DNA from: Streptomyces sp. CBMA152
Lineage (GTDB): Bacteria; Actinomycetota; Actinomycetes; Streptomycetales; Streptomycetaceae
Direction of reading: 5' to 3'
DNA length: 64,000 bases
Assembly (NCBI RefSeq): GCF_014596475.1
Contig: NZ_MECJ01000024.1
Location: 248,001-312,000 of the forward strand
This document shows, piece after piece, positions 15,149 to 23,198 of the stretch; within the stretch, counting starts at the first letter, position 1; each line of letters begins with the position of its first letter. A program made the position numbers and the translations under genes. The notes beneath the pieces were generated by a model. The model searched no databases. It was not told the origin of the DNA and worked only from the letters and a program-made list of their open reading frames with translations.

Positions 15149-18082
15149 TCAGCCCACCAGGCGGCGTGCCTCGGCGGTGAGCCAGGCGGGGGTGACGACC
15201 TCGGCGTTGCCGTCGAGGGCTGCCGCCGCGCGGATCAGGGCGTCGGCGGCGGCCCGGGGGTCGTCGGGCAGGGCGCGGGCGGCCTCGGCGAGGAAGCGGG
15301 CCGCCGCCTCCTGCGCCGCTCCGGCGATCTGGAGGGCGGTCGAGGCGCGTTCGGCCGTGGCGGCGCACTCCTCCGGGCGGCCGTCCCGCCAGTACGCCCA
15401 GGAGAGGTTGAGCAGGCAGACGCCCTCGGCCCGGGGGCTCTCCATCAGCGAACCCTCGTGGCGGGCCTCTTCGAGGACCGCGGCCGCCCGCGCCGGGGCA
15501 TCGAGCGCCAGCAGGGCAAGGCCCCGCGCGTTCAGCGCGTACGCGACCGCTTCCTGGCTGTCTGCGGCGCGATACGCGCGGGCCGTCTCGGCGCCCGCGT
15601 CGGCCGTCTCCTGCCAGCGGCCCAGGGCGAGCAGGGCGATGGTGCGCGCGTTGCCCGCGCGGGCGATGGCGAGCAGGTCGCCGCTCGCCCCCGCCAGCAC
15701 GGCCAGCCGGTCGGCGCCGTCCAGCGCACGCTCGCCGTCGCCGAGGTAGCTGTGGGCGAGGCTGAGCGAGAGCAGCGCGTGCGCTTCGCGCTCGGCGTCG
15801 CCGAGTTCATGGGCCAACTCGGCGGCGCGGGCGAGCGGTTCGACCGTGGCGCCCTGATCGCCGAGCTGACGGTGGGCGTCGCCCAGGCCGAACAGCGCGT
15901 TCTGCAACGCGGGCCGGTCGCCGAGGCGTTCGGCGAGGGCCGCGGCTTCGGTGAACAACTCGACCGCCTGCTCCATCGGACCGGCGCTGAGCCGGGCGTG
16001 CCCGTACGCGACGGTATGGGCGAGGCGTACCCGCTCGTCGGTGAGGTGTCCGTCGACCGCCAGGTGCATCGTGACCGCGGCGAGCACCGAGCCGTGCCAG
16101 ACGAGCCATTCGCTGATCTCGCTCAACACCCGTGCGGCGCCGTCGTGGTCCCCGGCGGCGACAAGGTGGTCGAACTGCCGCCGGTGCGGCTCGACGTCCC
16201 CCAGCGTCCGCCAGGCGCCACGCGGCTTCGCCTTCAGCGCGTACCAGGATGCGATCCGCCGTTCCACCGCTTGCCTCCCGAAAGGTCCGTACCAGGGCAT
16301 CTGGTCGCGGGCGATGTCCGCGTCCAACGGATGCAGGACGACCGTCCGGCTGGCCCGGTCGACGGAGACCAGGCGTACCCGGACGAGCGCCTTGAGGACC
16401 GGGCCCACCCGCAGCTCCGGGTCGAGTCCGCCCGCGATCTGTGCCACCGCGCTCTGCTCCACCGGGGTACGCAGCGCGGCGAGGACACCGAGGACGGCAC
16501 GCGCGGGCTCGTCGAGGCGACGGTAGCGGTCCTGCGCGAGGTCCGCGACGACGTCGTGGCGACGGGTGAAGTCCTGCAACACGTCCTTGAGGCTGGGCAG
16601 CAGCACCGTTTCCTCGGCGACGGCGCCGACGAGGAGTTCAAGGGCGCGCGGGACGCCGTGGACCCGTAACGCCGCGTCGAGGAGTTCGTCGTCGGACAGG
16701 TCGGCGATGCCGAGGCTGCCGTCGCGGTCGAGTTCGCGCAGCAGCGCGGCGGCCTCGGCGGGGCGCAGTCCCTCCGAGAGCGGCACCTCGGCGGCGAAGC
16801 GGCGAAGTTCGGGCGCGAGTCGCACCGGCACCTGGCTGGTGACCAGCAGACGCGGGGTGGTGCGGGCCCGGAACAGCCAGTCCAGGAAGAGGGCCAACTC
16901 CTCGTCCTCGATGGTGCCGTCGTCGCCGAGCAGTTCCTCCACGTTGTCCATGAGGATGACGATCAGCCGCTCGCCCATCGCGTCGAACAGCGCGGCGAGC
17001 CGGTCCTGCGTGCTGCCGCCGCCCGCCCAGACCCCGCGCAGATGTTCCTCCCGCTCAGGGCCGAGCAGCCGGGCGCAGTCGAAGTAGAGCCGCTCCAGGG
17101 AGATGCCCGAGGTACGGGTGGAGAGATTGACCAGGCCGGACGGGAGGGGTCCTGCGGCGGGGCCCGGCCATTCGCCCCGGTCGAGGAGGTCCATGACCTT
17201 GGCGGCCAGCGCGCTCTTGCCGATTCCGCGCCGCCCGACGACGGTCACCATACGGATGGCGGGATCGCTCAAGTGGCGTGCGATCACGTCGCTTTCGCGG
17301 GTGCGGTTCTTGAACAGCTCGATGCCGTACGCCACGGGGACGCCGACCACCCGTATGCCAGGTGATTCCCCGGGGACGGCGAGGGGCAGGGCCGACATGT
17401 CGGGGAGCGCGAGCAACCGGGCCAACTCGGCGCGCTCCACGGCGTCGAGCCCGCGCAGCGCGTGGTCGAGACGGACGGCGGTGAGCCGTCCCGGGCCCTC
17501 GAAGCGATGGTGTTCGGCAACCACGCCGACGATGCGGCTCCCGGCCCACACCGCCGCGCCCGACATGCCCGCCCACGGCGACGCCAACGGGTCGGGATCG
17601 GTACCGGCCGGTGCCACGGTCATCTCCAGCGTGCCGGTCCGCAGATTGGAGAGCGTCGCCACCGTCCCGTCCGCCTGGTGCAGTTCACGGAAATACGCGC
17701 CGTCGGCCCGACGGCGACGCTTCCACAGCGGGAACCCGGCGGCGTGCACGCCGATCACCCCGTGCCGGTCGTCGGCGATGCGCCCGAAGCGGGCGGGTTC
17801 GGTGACGACGGGGGCGGCGGCCGGTGCCTCGATACTCAGCACGGCGAGGTCGCTGTCCATGTCCGCCCAGATCACGGCCGCTGGGACCGACCACTGTCCT
17901 GGCTGGTCGGCGTCGCACCGTACGACTGTCGAGGTCGCGTCGGCGACCACATGGGCGGCGGTGAGGACCGTCCGGGCGGAGATCCGGTAGCCGGAACCGC
18001 GCCGTCTGCCGTCGCCGCTCTCGACGATGATCTCGGCGATCCGATGCGGGTCAAGACCGTCGGACAACGGCTCAGCTCTCAT
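15149..18082 (-). CDS. Trypsin-like protease - STAND-type NTPase - TPR fusion
   Basis: A 977-residue three-part protein. The N-terminal ~210 residues form a trypsin-like domain with His44 (LTAAHVV), Asp78 (DSDLAVL) and Ser174 (GMSGAAVW), so the triad is intact. Next is a P-loop NTPase: Walker A VGRRGIGKS (282-290), Walker B RLIVILMDNVEEL (372-384) and a sensor-like RLLVTSQVPV (411-420), followed by a winged-helix-like segment. About residues 620-977 are TPR-type helical repeats (YGHARLSAGPMEQAVELFTE; ALFGLGDAHRQLGDQ; YALNARGLALLALDA). There is no signal peptide, so it is cytoplasmic. Such protease-STAND-TPR fusions are known in predicted bacterial conflict systems. The inferred mode is NTP-gated oligomerisation on sensing a ligand through the TPRs, which releases proteolysis. 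It overlaps the Trypco2-like gene by 11 bases. Confidence 0.83.
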   Translation of the reverse strand: MRAEPLSDGLDPHRIAEIIVESGDGRRRGSGYRISARTVLTAAHVVADATSTVVRCDADQPGQWSVPAAVIWADMDSDLAVLSIEAPAAAPVVTEPARFGRIADDRHGVIGVHAAGFPLWKRRRRADGAYFRELHQADGTVATLSNLRTGTLEMTVAPAGTDPDPLASPWAGMSGAAVWAGSRIVGVVAEHHRFEGPGRLTAVRLDHALRGLDAVERAELARLLALPDMSALPLAVPGESPGIRVVGVPVAYGIELFKNRTRESDVIARHLSDPAIRMVTVVGRRGIGKSALAAKVMDLLDRGEWPGPAAGPLPSGLVNLSTRTSGISLERLYFDCARLLGPEREEHLRGVWAGGGSTQDRLAALFDAMGERLIVILMDNVEELLGDDGTIEDEELALFLDWLFRARTTPRLLVTSQVPVRLAPELRRFAAEVPLSEGLRPAEAAALLRELDRDGSLGIADLSDDELLDAALRVHGVPRALELLVGAVAEETVLLPSLKDVLQDFTRRHDVVADLAQDRYRRLDEPARAVLGVLAALRTPVEQSAVAQIAGGLDPELRVGPVLKALVRVRLVSVDRASRTVVLHPLDADIARDQMPWYGPFGRQAVERRIASWYALKAKPRGAWRTLGDVEPHRRQFDHLVAAGDHDGAARVLSEISEWLVWHGSVLAAVTMHLAVDGHLTDERVRLAHTVAYGHARLSAGPMEQAVELFTEAAALAERLGDRPALQNALFGLGDAHRQLGDQGATVEPLARAAELAHELGDAEREAHALLSLSLAHSYLGDGERALDGADRLAVLAGASGDLLAIARAGNARTIALLALGRWQETADAGAETARAYRAADSQEAVAYALNARGLALLALDAPARAAAVLEEARHEGSLMESPRAEGVCLLNLSWAYWRDGRPEECAATAERASTALQIAGAAQEAAARFLAEAARALPDDPRAAADALIRAAAALDGNAEVVTPAWLTAEARRLVG

Positions 18083-18383
18083 CGGGCAGCTCCGCGCCCG
18101 AGATCAGCGCGGGGCTGTCGGGTGCGTCGCCGAGCACCGGCTGAAGGGTGAGCTTGATCCGTTGGGTGGCCGTGTGCGCGGAACGGGCGGAGCCGTGGAC
18201 GTCGAGCACCCAGAACCGCACCTTCGCGCCCGGCTCGCGGCTGCGCTCCACTGCCACCGTGAGTTCGAGCTCCAGCTTCTCCGCCTGGAACCGCAGCCCT
18301 TCACCCGCCCCGTCCGCCATGGCCCGGCTCAGCTCGCTCCGCAACTGGCCGATCATCTCCGCCAGTTCCACCGCGTCGTCCAC
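18072..18383 (-). CDS. Trypsin-co-occurring domain protein (Trypco2-like)
   Basis: A small protein of about 104 residues, from VDDAVELAEMIGQLRSELS to a tail ending LPDES. Features typical of the Trypco2 family are a short helix LRSELSRAMADGAGEGLRF, paired beta strands (KLELELTVAVERS, KVRFWVLDVHG) and a final TQRIKLTLQPV strand. GTG at 18383 was preferred because GGGGACGA lies upstream and family members start near this point; an upstream GTG (18407) or TTG (18449) is possible. Its last 11 bases overlap the protease-STAND-TPR start, so the pair is co-translated. The family is defined by association with trypsin-like enzymes; its biochemical role (inhibitor, adaptor or substrate) is not established. 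Confidence 0.7.
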   Translation of the reverse strand: MDDAVELAEMIGQLRSELSRAMADGAGEGLRFQAEKLELELTVAVERSREPGAKVRFWVLDVHGSARSAHTATQRIKLTLQPVLGDAPDSPALISGAELPDES

Positions 18384-18488
18384 TCTCGTCCCCGTCTCGT
18401 CCGCCACCGTCCGGCCACGCGCCCGAGGAGCATACCGACGGATCGTCAACTCGGCTCGGCACTGGCCGACTTACGCACCAGCACCGGC

Positions 18489-19169
18489 TCAGGAGCGGAG
18501 TTTCGGGGCGTAGCGCAGCAGCACGACGTCGTCGACGGGGCGCGCCTCAAGGAGTCTCATACGGGCCGTGGGGCCACCGGGGTACGGTGCCGGGCCCAGG
18601 AACGCCGGTGCGGCGGCCTCGCCCACCAGCAACGGGGCGACGACGAGGTGGAGTTCATCGGCCAGGTCCTGCGCCAGGAGCTGGGTGTGGACGGTACCGC
18701 CGCCTTCGACCAGAAGCCGTTCCACCCCACGTCGGCCGAGTTCGTCGAGGAGGCGGGGCCAGTGGAGAGCTGGGCCAGTACTGACGACGTCGGCGAAGGC
18801 TCCGAGGGCACGGCGGGCCCGGGCGAGTGCGCTGTCCACCGTGAAGACCAGCTTCTCCCCGCCGCAGTGCCAGAACGCGTACGACGCGTCGAGCTCGGCG
18901 GACCCGGTGACCGTGACCTTCAGCGGATGCTCCGGCTTGCCGAGCACGATCCGCCGGGCGCGCCGTCGGGCGCTCGCCACCAGCAGCCGCGGGTCGTCCC
19001 GGCGCAGGGTGGTGGCGCCGACGAGGATGGCGTCCGCCGCGGCGCGTTCATGGTCGACACGGTCGAGGTCGCGCCGGTTGGAGAGCACGAGCCGGTCACG
19101 CGAGGTGTCGTCCAGACGGCCGTCCAGGGAGACGGCTGCGGACAGCAGTACGTACGGGCGTATGGCCAT
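18489..19169 (-). CDS. RibD C-terminal / dihydrofolate reductase-like reductase
   Basis: A 226-residue protein with the RibD_C (DHFR-like fold) pattern: PYVLLSAAVSLDGRLDD at the N-terminus, ADAILVGATTLRRDDPRLLV in the middle, VERLLVEGGGTVHTQLLAQ and LADELHLVVAPLLVG toward the end. These are the NADPH- and substrate-binding elements of pyrimidine/pterin reductases. The deaminase domain of full RibD is absent. It follows a PTPS-homologue gene by 12 bases and is the third gene of an ADH-PTPS-reductase operon, so reduction of a pterin- or deazapurine-like intermediate is a reasonable guess rather than riboflavin synthesis proper. Confidence 0.8.
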   Translation of the reverse strand: MAIRPYVLLSAAVSLDGRLDDTSRDRLVLSNRRDLDRVDHERAAADAILVGATTLRRDDPRLLVASARRRARRIVLGKPEHPLKVTVTGSAELDASYAFWHCGGEKLVFTVDSALARARRALGAFADVVSTGPALHWPRLLDELGRRGVERLLVEGGGTVHTQLLAQDLADELHLVVAPLLVGEAAAPAFLGPAPYPGGPTARMRLLEARPVDDVVLLRYAPKLRS

Positions 19170-19181
19170 GACCGGGGCCGG

Positions 19182-19580
19182 TCAGAGCGTGCGGTGGTAG
19201 TCGGCCCACGCGATGTGCGACTCATGGAGCCGGACGGTGAGTCCGGTCAGGCCACGGGCGCCGGGGCCGAGGGAGCCGTCGTGTACGCGGGTGGCGATCC
19301 GGTCGGCGATGACCTTGGCCAGGAACTCGGTGGTGGTGTTGGTTCCGGCGAAGTCGGGGTCCTCGTCGAGGTTGCGGTAGGACAGGTCGCCGACGATCCC
19401 GCGCACTTCCCTGGCCGCCAAGCCCATGTCTATGACGATGTTGTCGTCGTCCAGCTCCGGCCGCTGGAAGGTCGCGTCGACCAGATACGTCGCTCCGTGC
19501 AGGCGCTGCGCGGGCCCGAAGACCTCGCCGCTGAAGCTGTGGGCGATCATGAGGTGATCGCGGACGGTGACGGTGAACAT
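19182..19580 (-). CDS. 6-pyruvoyl-tetrahydropterin synthase / QueD-family protein
   Basis: A 132-residue PTPS-fold protein. The zinc-binding histidines appear as MIAHSF (about 11-16) and RLHGATYLV (with the family H-G-H reduced to H-G-A), and the catalytic acid region is MGLAAREVRGIVGDLSYRNLDED. The TNTTTEFLAKVIADRI stretch with a Thr/Glu binding the pterin ring and a late LHESHIAWADY strand are also typical. The H-G-H to H-G-A change alters a residue that normally ligates zinc in QueD, as in some Streptomyces PTPS homologues of unknown reaction. It sits between the ADH-like and RibD-like genes in one operon. Confidence 0.8.
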   Translation of the reverse strand: MFTVTVRDHLMIAHSFSGEVFGPAQRLHGATYLVDATFQRPELDDDNIVIDMGLAAREVRGIVGDLSYRNLDEDPDFAGTNTTTEFLAKVIADRIATRVHDGSLGPGARGLTGLTVRLHESHIAWADYHRTL

Positions 19581-19625
19581 GACCTCTCCGGAAGGGCGTT
19601 GACGGCGGCTGACGGCGGGCGCGGG

Positions 19626-20631
19626 TCAGCGGGGGCCGTAGCGGATGCGGTGGCAGAGGCCGGGCAGCGCGCCGTTGGCGATCTCGGCCATGACCTGCGG
19701 GAGGTCGTCGAAGTGGGACTCGCCGGTGATCAGTGAGTCGAAGACCGGGTCCCGGAGGAGGTCGAGCGCGAGGGTGAGCCGGTCGGCGGTCGTGTGGCGT
19801 GCGCGCCGGTCCGGCGCGATGGCGCCGACCTGGCTGCTGCGCAGCGACAGCCGCCGGGAGTGGAAGAACTCCCCCAGCGGCAACGTCACCGGCTGATCGC
19901 CGTACCAGCTCAGGTCGACCACGCAGCCCTCGGGAGCGAGCAGTTCCAGGGAGCGCCGCAGCCCTGCCTCGGTGGCGCTGGCGTGGAAGACGAGATCGCA
20001 GTCGGCACTCGCGCGTGCCGGATTGGCGAAGGCGACGCCGAGCGCCTCGGCGACCTCCTCGCGGGCCGGATCGACGTCGACGAGCTGTACCCGCACTCCG
20101 GGGAACCGGGCCAGCAGCGCGGCCGCACAGCAGCCGACCATGCCCGCGCCCACCACGGCGATGCGGTCACCGATCCGGGGCGGCGCGTCCCACAGCGCGT
20201 TGAGCGCGGTCTCGACGGTCCCGGCCAGCACGGCCCGCTCCGGCGGCACCTCGTCGGGCACCGGCGTAAGGGCGCCGACGGGGACCCGGAACCGGGTCTG
20301 ATGCGGATACAGACTGAACACGACCCGGCCCACAAGCTGGGCCGGCCCCTCCTCCACGCGGCCGACATTGAGATACCCGTACTTGACGGGCCCGGGGAAG
20401 TCACCTTCCTGAAACGGGGCACGCATCGCTGTGTACTGACTCGCGGGCACCCGGCCGTGGAAAACGAGCGACTCCGTGCCACGGCTCACGCCGGAATACA
20501 GCGTCCGGACTACGACCTCGTCATTAGCAGGCGGGCAGGCGGGCAGGCGGGCAGGCGGGCAGGCGGGCCGAGGACACGATCTCACCCTGTCCCGGGGCGG
20601 TGACCCAGAAGGAGCGTATGTGGCTCGGCAC
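19626..20631 (-). pseudogene. Zinc-type alcohol dehydrogenase-like gene, frameshifted at an octamer repeat
   Basis: The body (frame ending 19626) is a medium-chain dehydrogenase: ISRGTES-like GVSRGTESLVFHGRVPASQY, FPGPVKYGYLNVG, AVLAGTVETALNALW, and the Rossmann AVVGAGMVGCCAA. The family's usual N-terminus, here SFWVTAPGQGEIVSSARLP, is encoded from GTG at 20631, which has AGAGG eight bases upstream. But the two parts are in different frames: after five copies of an 8-bp repeat (20527-20566) the start frame meets TAA at 20524-20526. Three or six copies would join the frames into one protein of about 330 residues. A GTG at 20585 is in the body frame and could give a shortened product, lacking the normal N-terminal strand. 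It may be a true mutation, a phase-variable OFF state or an assembly error. Confidence 0.82.
20527..20566. repeat. Tandem octamer repeat, five copies, inside the ADH-like gene
   Basis: GCAGGCGG is repeated perfectly five times on the plus strand (CCGCCTGC in the gene sense). As 8 is not a multiple of 3, each gain or loss shifts the frame. Only copy numbers divisible by three connect the SD-preceded GTG start to the dehydrogenase body. Confidence 0.97.
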
Positions 20632-20710
20632 GCGTGATCCTCTGCTAAGTGGCCCGCCTGCGGGCCGAGTTCCGTGATCCTAGACGACGGTCACGCCGGA
20701 ACGGAGAAGC

Positions 20711-22873
20711 TCAGCCCGCCGCCGCCAGCACCAGCGGCAGAACCCCCTCGCTGCCCGCCCGCCGCAGCAGCCGCGCGGCGACCGCGAGGGTCCAGCCGGA
20801 GTCGGTGTAGTCGTCGACGAGCAGGACCGGGCCGGGTGCGGCGGCCAGCGCGGCGGCCAGGTCCTCCGAGACGGTGAAGGCACCCGACAGCGCCCGCAGG
20901 CGTTGCGCGGAGTTGCTGCGGCGGGCCGTGTGCGCCGCGTCGCCCGGCCCCGTGTACGTCAGGCTGCCGAGGAAGGGCAGGCGGCCGACCGTCGCGATGC
21001 CCTGGGCGAGGGAGCCGACCAGGTGCGGGCGGGCCAGGGACGGCATCGCGACGACTCCCACCGGCCGGGCGATGGCGTCCGGGACGTTCGGTGCCCAGCC
21101 GCCCGCCGAGCGCGCCCAGTCGGCGAGGACCGACACGGCGGCCCGCAGGACGTCGTCGGGGACCGGCCCGTCCGGCGCGTTCTCGGCCAGCAGCGGGCGC
21201 AGCCGGTTGCCCCAGCCGATGTCGGACAGTCGCCCCAGGGCGCGTCCGGTGGAGCACTGCTCCTTGGCGGGGATGCGCCCCTTGAGCTCGATGCCGAGCG
21301 CGGGCATCCCCGTCGGCCACATCCGGCGCGGCTCGACCTCCACGCCCGGCCGGTCCAGCTCCTTCGCCGCCCCCGTCACCGTCTCCGCCGACACGGCGGA
21401 ATCGGCCCAGGCCCCCGCGCAGTTGTCGCAGCGGCCGCACGGGGCCGCCCCCTCGTCGTCCAGCTGCCGACGCAGGAACTCCATCCGGCACCCGGTCGTG
21501 CTCACGTAGTCGCGCATGGCCTGCTGCTCGGCCGCCCGCTGCCGCGCCACCCACGCGTACCGCTCGGCGTCGTACACCCAGTCCGCCCCCGTGGCCGTCC
21601 AGCCGCCCTTCACCCGCTTCACGGCGCCGTCGACGTCCAGCACCTTCAGCATCGTCTCCAACCGGCTGCGCCGGAGGTCGACCGCCGCCTCCAGGGCCGG
21701 TACGGACAACGGCCGTCCCGCGCCCGCGAGAGCCGAGAGGGTCTGGCGGACCTGGACCTCGGGCGGGAACGCGGTGTCGGCGAAGTAGCGCCAGATGGCT
21801 TCGTCCTCCTTGCCCGGCAGCAGCAGGACATCGGCGTGCTCGACGCCACGACCGGCGCGCCCGACCTGCTGGTAGTACGCGATCGGCGAGGACGGCGAGC
21901 CGAGATGGATCACGAAGCCCAGGTCCGGCTTGTCGAAGCCCATGCCGAGCGCGGAGGTCGCGACCAGCGCCTTGACGCGGTTCTCCTGGAGGTCGACCTC
22001 GGCCTGCAGCCGGTCCGCGTTCTCCGTACGACCCGTGTACGAGGCCACCGTGAAGCCGCGCTGGCGCAGGAAGGCGGTGGCCTCCTCGGCCGCGGCGACG
22101 GTGAGGGTGTAGATGATCCCGGAGCCCTGGAGCTCGTCGAGGTGCTCGGCGAGCCAGGCCAGGCGGTGCGGGGCGTCCGGCAGCCGGACCACGCCCAGGC
22201 GCAGGCTCTCGCGCTCCAGCGGGCCGCGCAGTACCAGCGCCTCGCCCGCGCCGGTGCCCAGCTGCTCGGCCACATCGGCGGTGACCCGGGCGTTCGCGGT
22301 CGCGGTGGTGGCGAGCACCGGCACACCGACGGGCAGCTCGGTCAGCATCGCCCGCAGCCGCCGGTAGTCCGGCCGGAAGTCATGCCCCCAGTCGGAGATG
22401 CAGTGCGCCTCGTCCACCACCAGCAGACCGGTGGTGGCCGCGAGCTTGGGCAGCACCTGATCGCGGAAATCGACGGAGTTGAGCCGTTCCGGACTCACCA
22501 GGAGAACATCGGTCTCGCCGCGCTCGACCTCCCCGTAAATGGCGTCCCACTCCTCGGGGTTGGCCGAGTTGATGGTGTGCGCGCGGATGCCGGCCCGCGC
22601 CGCCGACTCGACCTGGTTGCGCATCAGCGCGAGCAGCGGCGAGATGATCACCGTGGGACCGGCGCCGCGCCGGCGCAGCAGGGCGGTCGCCACGAAGTAC
22701 ACCGCCGACTTGCCCCAGCCGGTGCGCTGCACCACCAGGGCCCGCCGGCGCTCCTGGACCAGAGCCGCCACCGCCTGCCACTGGTCCTCGCGCAGCCGCG
22801 CGGAACCCCCCGGGTCGCCGACCAGCTCGGCGAGGATGGCGTCGGCTTCGGCACGCAGCTCCTGGTTGCTCAT
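20711..22873 (-). CDS. recQ: RecQ-family ATP-dependent DNA helicase with C-terminal phosphoribosyltransferase-like domain
   Basis: A helicase of about 720 residues. Motif I is QRTGWGKS (49-56), motif II DEAHCISDWGHDFR (154 onward), motif VI QQVGRAGRG, and the RecQ zinc site is CRMEFLRRQLDDEGAAPCGR followed by CDNC. It unwinds DNA 3'-5' in repair. Unlike standard RecQ, the C-terminus has no HRDC domain. Instead it has a PRTase-like region ending VLLVDDYTDSGWTLAVAARL (about 683-702), which looks like the PRPP-binding loop of ComF/type I phosphoribosyltransferases. ATG at 22873 starts the conserved MSNQELRAEADAI; an ATG three codons earlier is possible. It is divergent from the gene at 23199. 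Confidence 0.88.
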   Translation of the reverse strand: MSNQELRAEADAILAELVGDPGGSARLREDQWQAVAALVQERRRALVVQRTGWGKSAVYFVATALLRRRGAGPTVIISPLLALMRNQVESAARAGIRAHTINSANPEEWDAIYGEVERGETDVLLVSPERLNSVDFRDQVLPKLAATTGLLVVDEAHCISDWGHDFRPDYRRLRAMLTELPVGVPVLATTATANARVTADVAEQLGTGAGEALVLRGPLERESLRLGVVRLPDAPHRLAWLAEHLDELQGSGIIYTLTVAAAEEATAFLRQRGFTVASYTGRTENADRLQAEVDLQENRVKALVATSALGMGFDKPDLGFVIHLGSPSSPIAYYQQVGRAGRGVEHADVLLLPGKEDEAIWRYFADTAFPPEVQVRQTLSALAGAGRPLSVPALEAAVDLRRSRLETMLKVLDVDGAVKRVKGGWTATGADWVYDAERYAWVARQRAAEQQAMRDYVSTTGCRMEFLRRQLDDEGAAPCGRCDNCAGAWADSAVSAETVTGAAKELDRPGVEVEPRRMWPTGMPALGIELKGRIPAKEQCSTGRALGRLSDIGWGNRLRPLLAENAPDGPVPDDVLRAAVSVLADWARSAGGWAPNVPDAIARPVGVVAMPSLARPHLVGSLAQGIATVGRLPFLGSLTYTGPGDAAHTARRSNSAQRLRALSGAFTVSEDLAAALAAAPGPVLLVDDYTDSGWTLAVAARLLRRAGSEGVLPLVLAAAG

Positions 22874-23198
22874 GCCCCCCATGCAACCGCACACCACTGA
22901 CAACGGCCCAATCCCCCGCCGTGAAGATCAGGCCAGGGCGTGTTTCCGCTGGTCCTTGCCGTACGGAGGGGACGGTTGTGGCGCCGATGGCGTGGCCGCG
23001 GGTGCGGCTGGGCAGGGATATGAGCGTCATACCCTCCGATTCCAGTCAGCGGCGCCATTTGCTCGTTGCCGCGCACCGGCGCGCCAGCGAGAATTGGAGC
23101 CGTGCCTTCACGCTTCGCCCGGTGTTCACGGGCCCTGTCGTGCTGCGCCCTCACCCGACCCTGCCCGCACTGTGGGCGCGTATCCGGAAGGGAGGACC
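22874..23198. other. Gene-free divergent region between recQ and the 23199 gene
   Basis: A stretch of 325 bases with no supported ORF. It must carry the promoters for both genes. GAGCGTCATACCCTCCGATTCC has a CATACC hexamer that could be a -10, but no convincing -35 accompanies it. Nothing else was seen. Confidence 0.4.
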
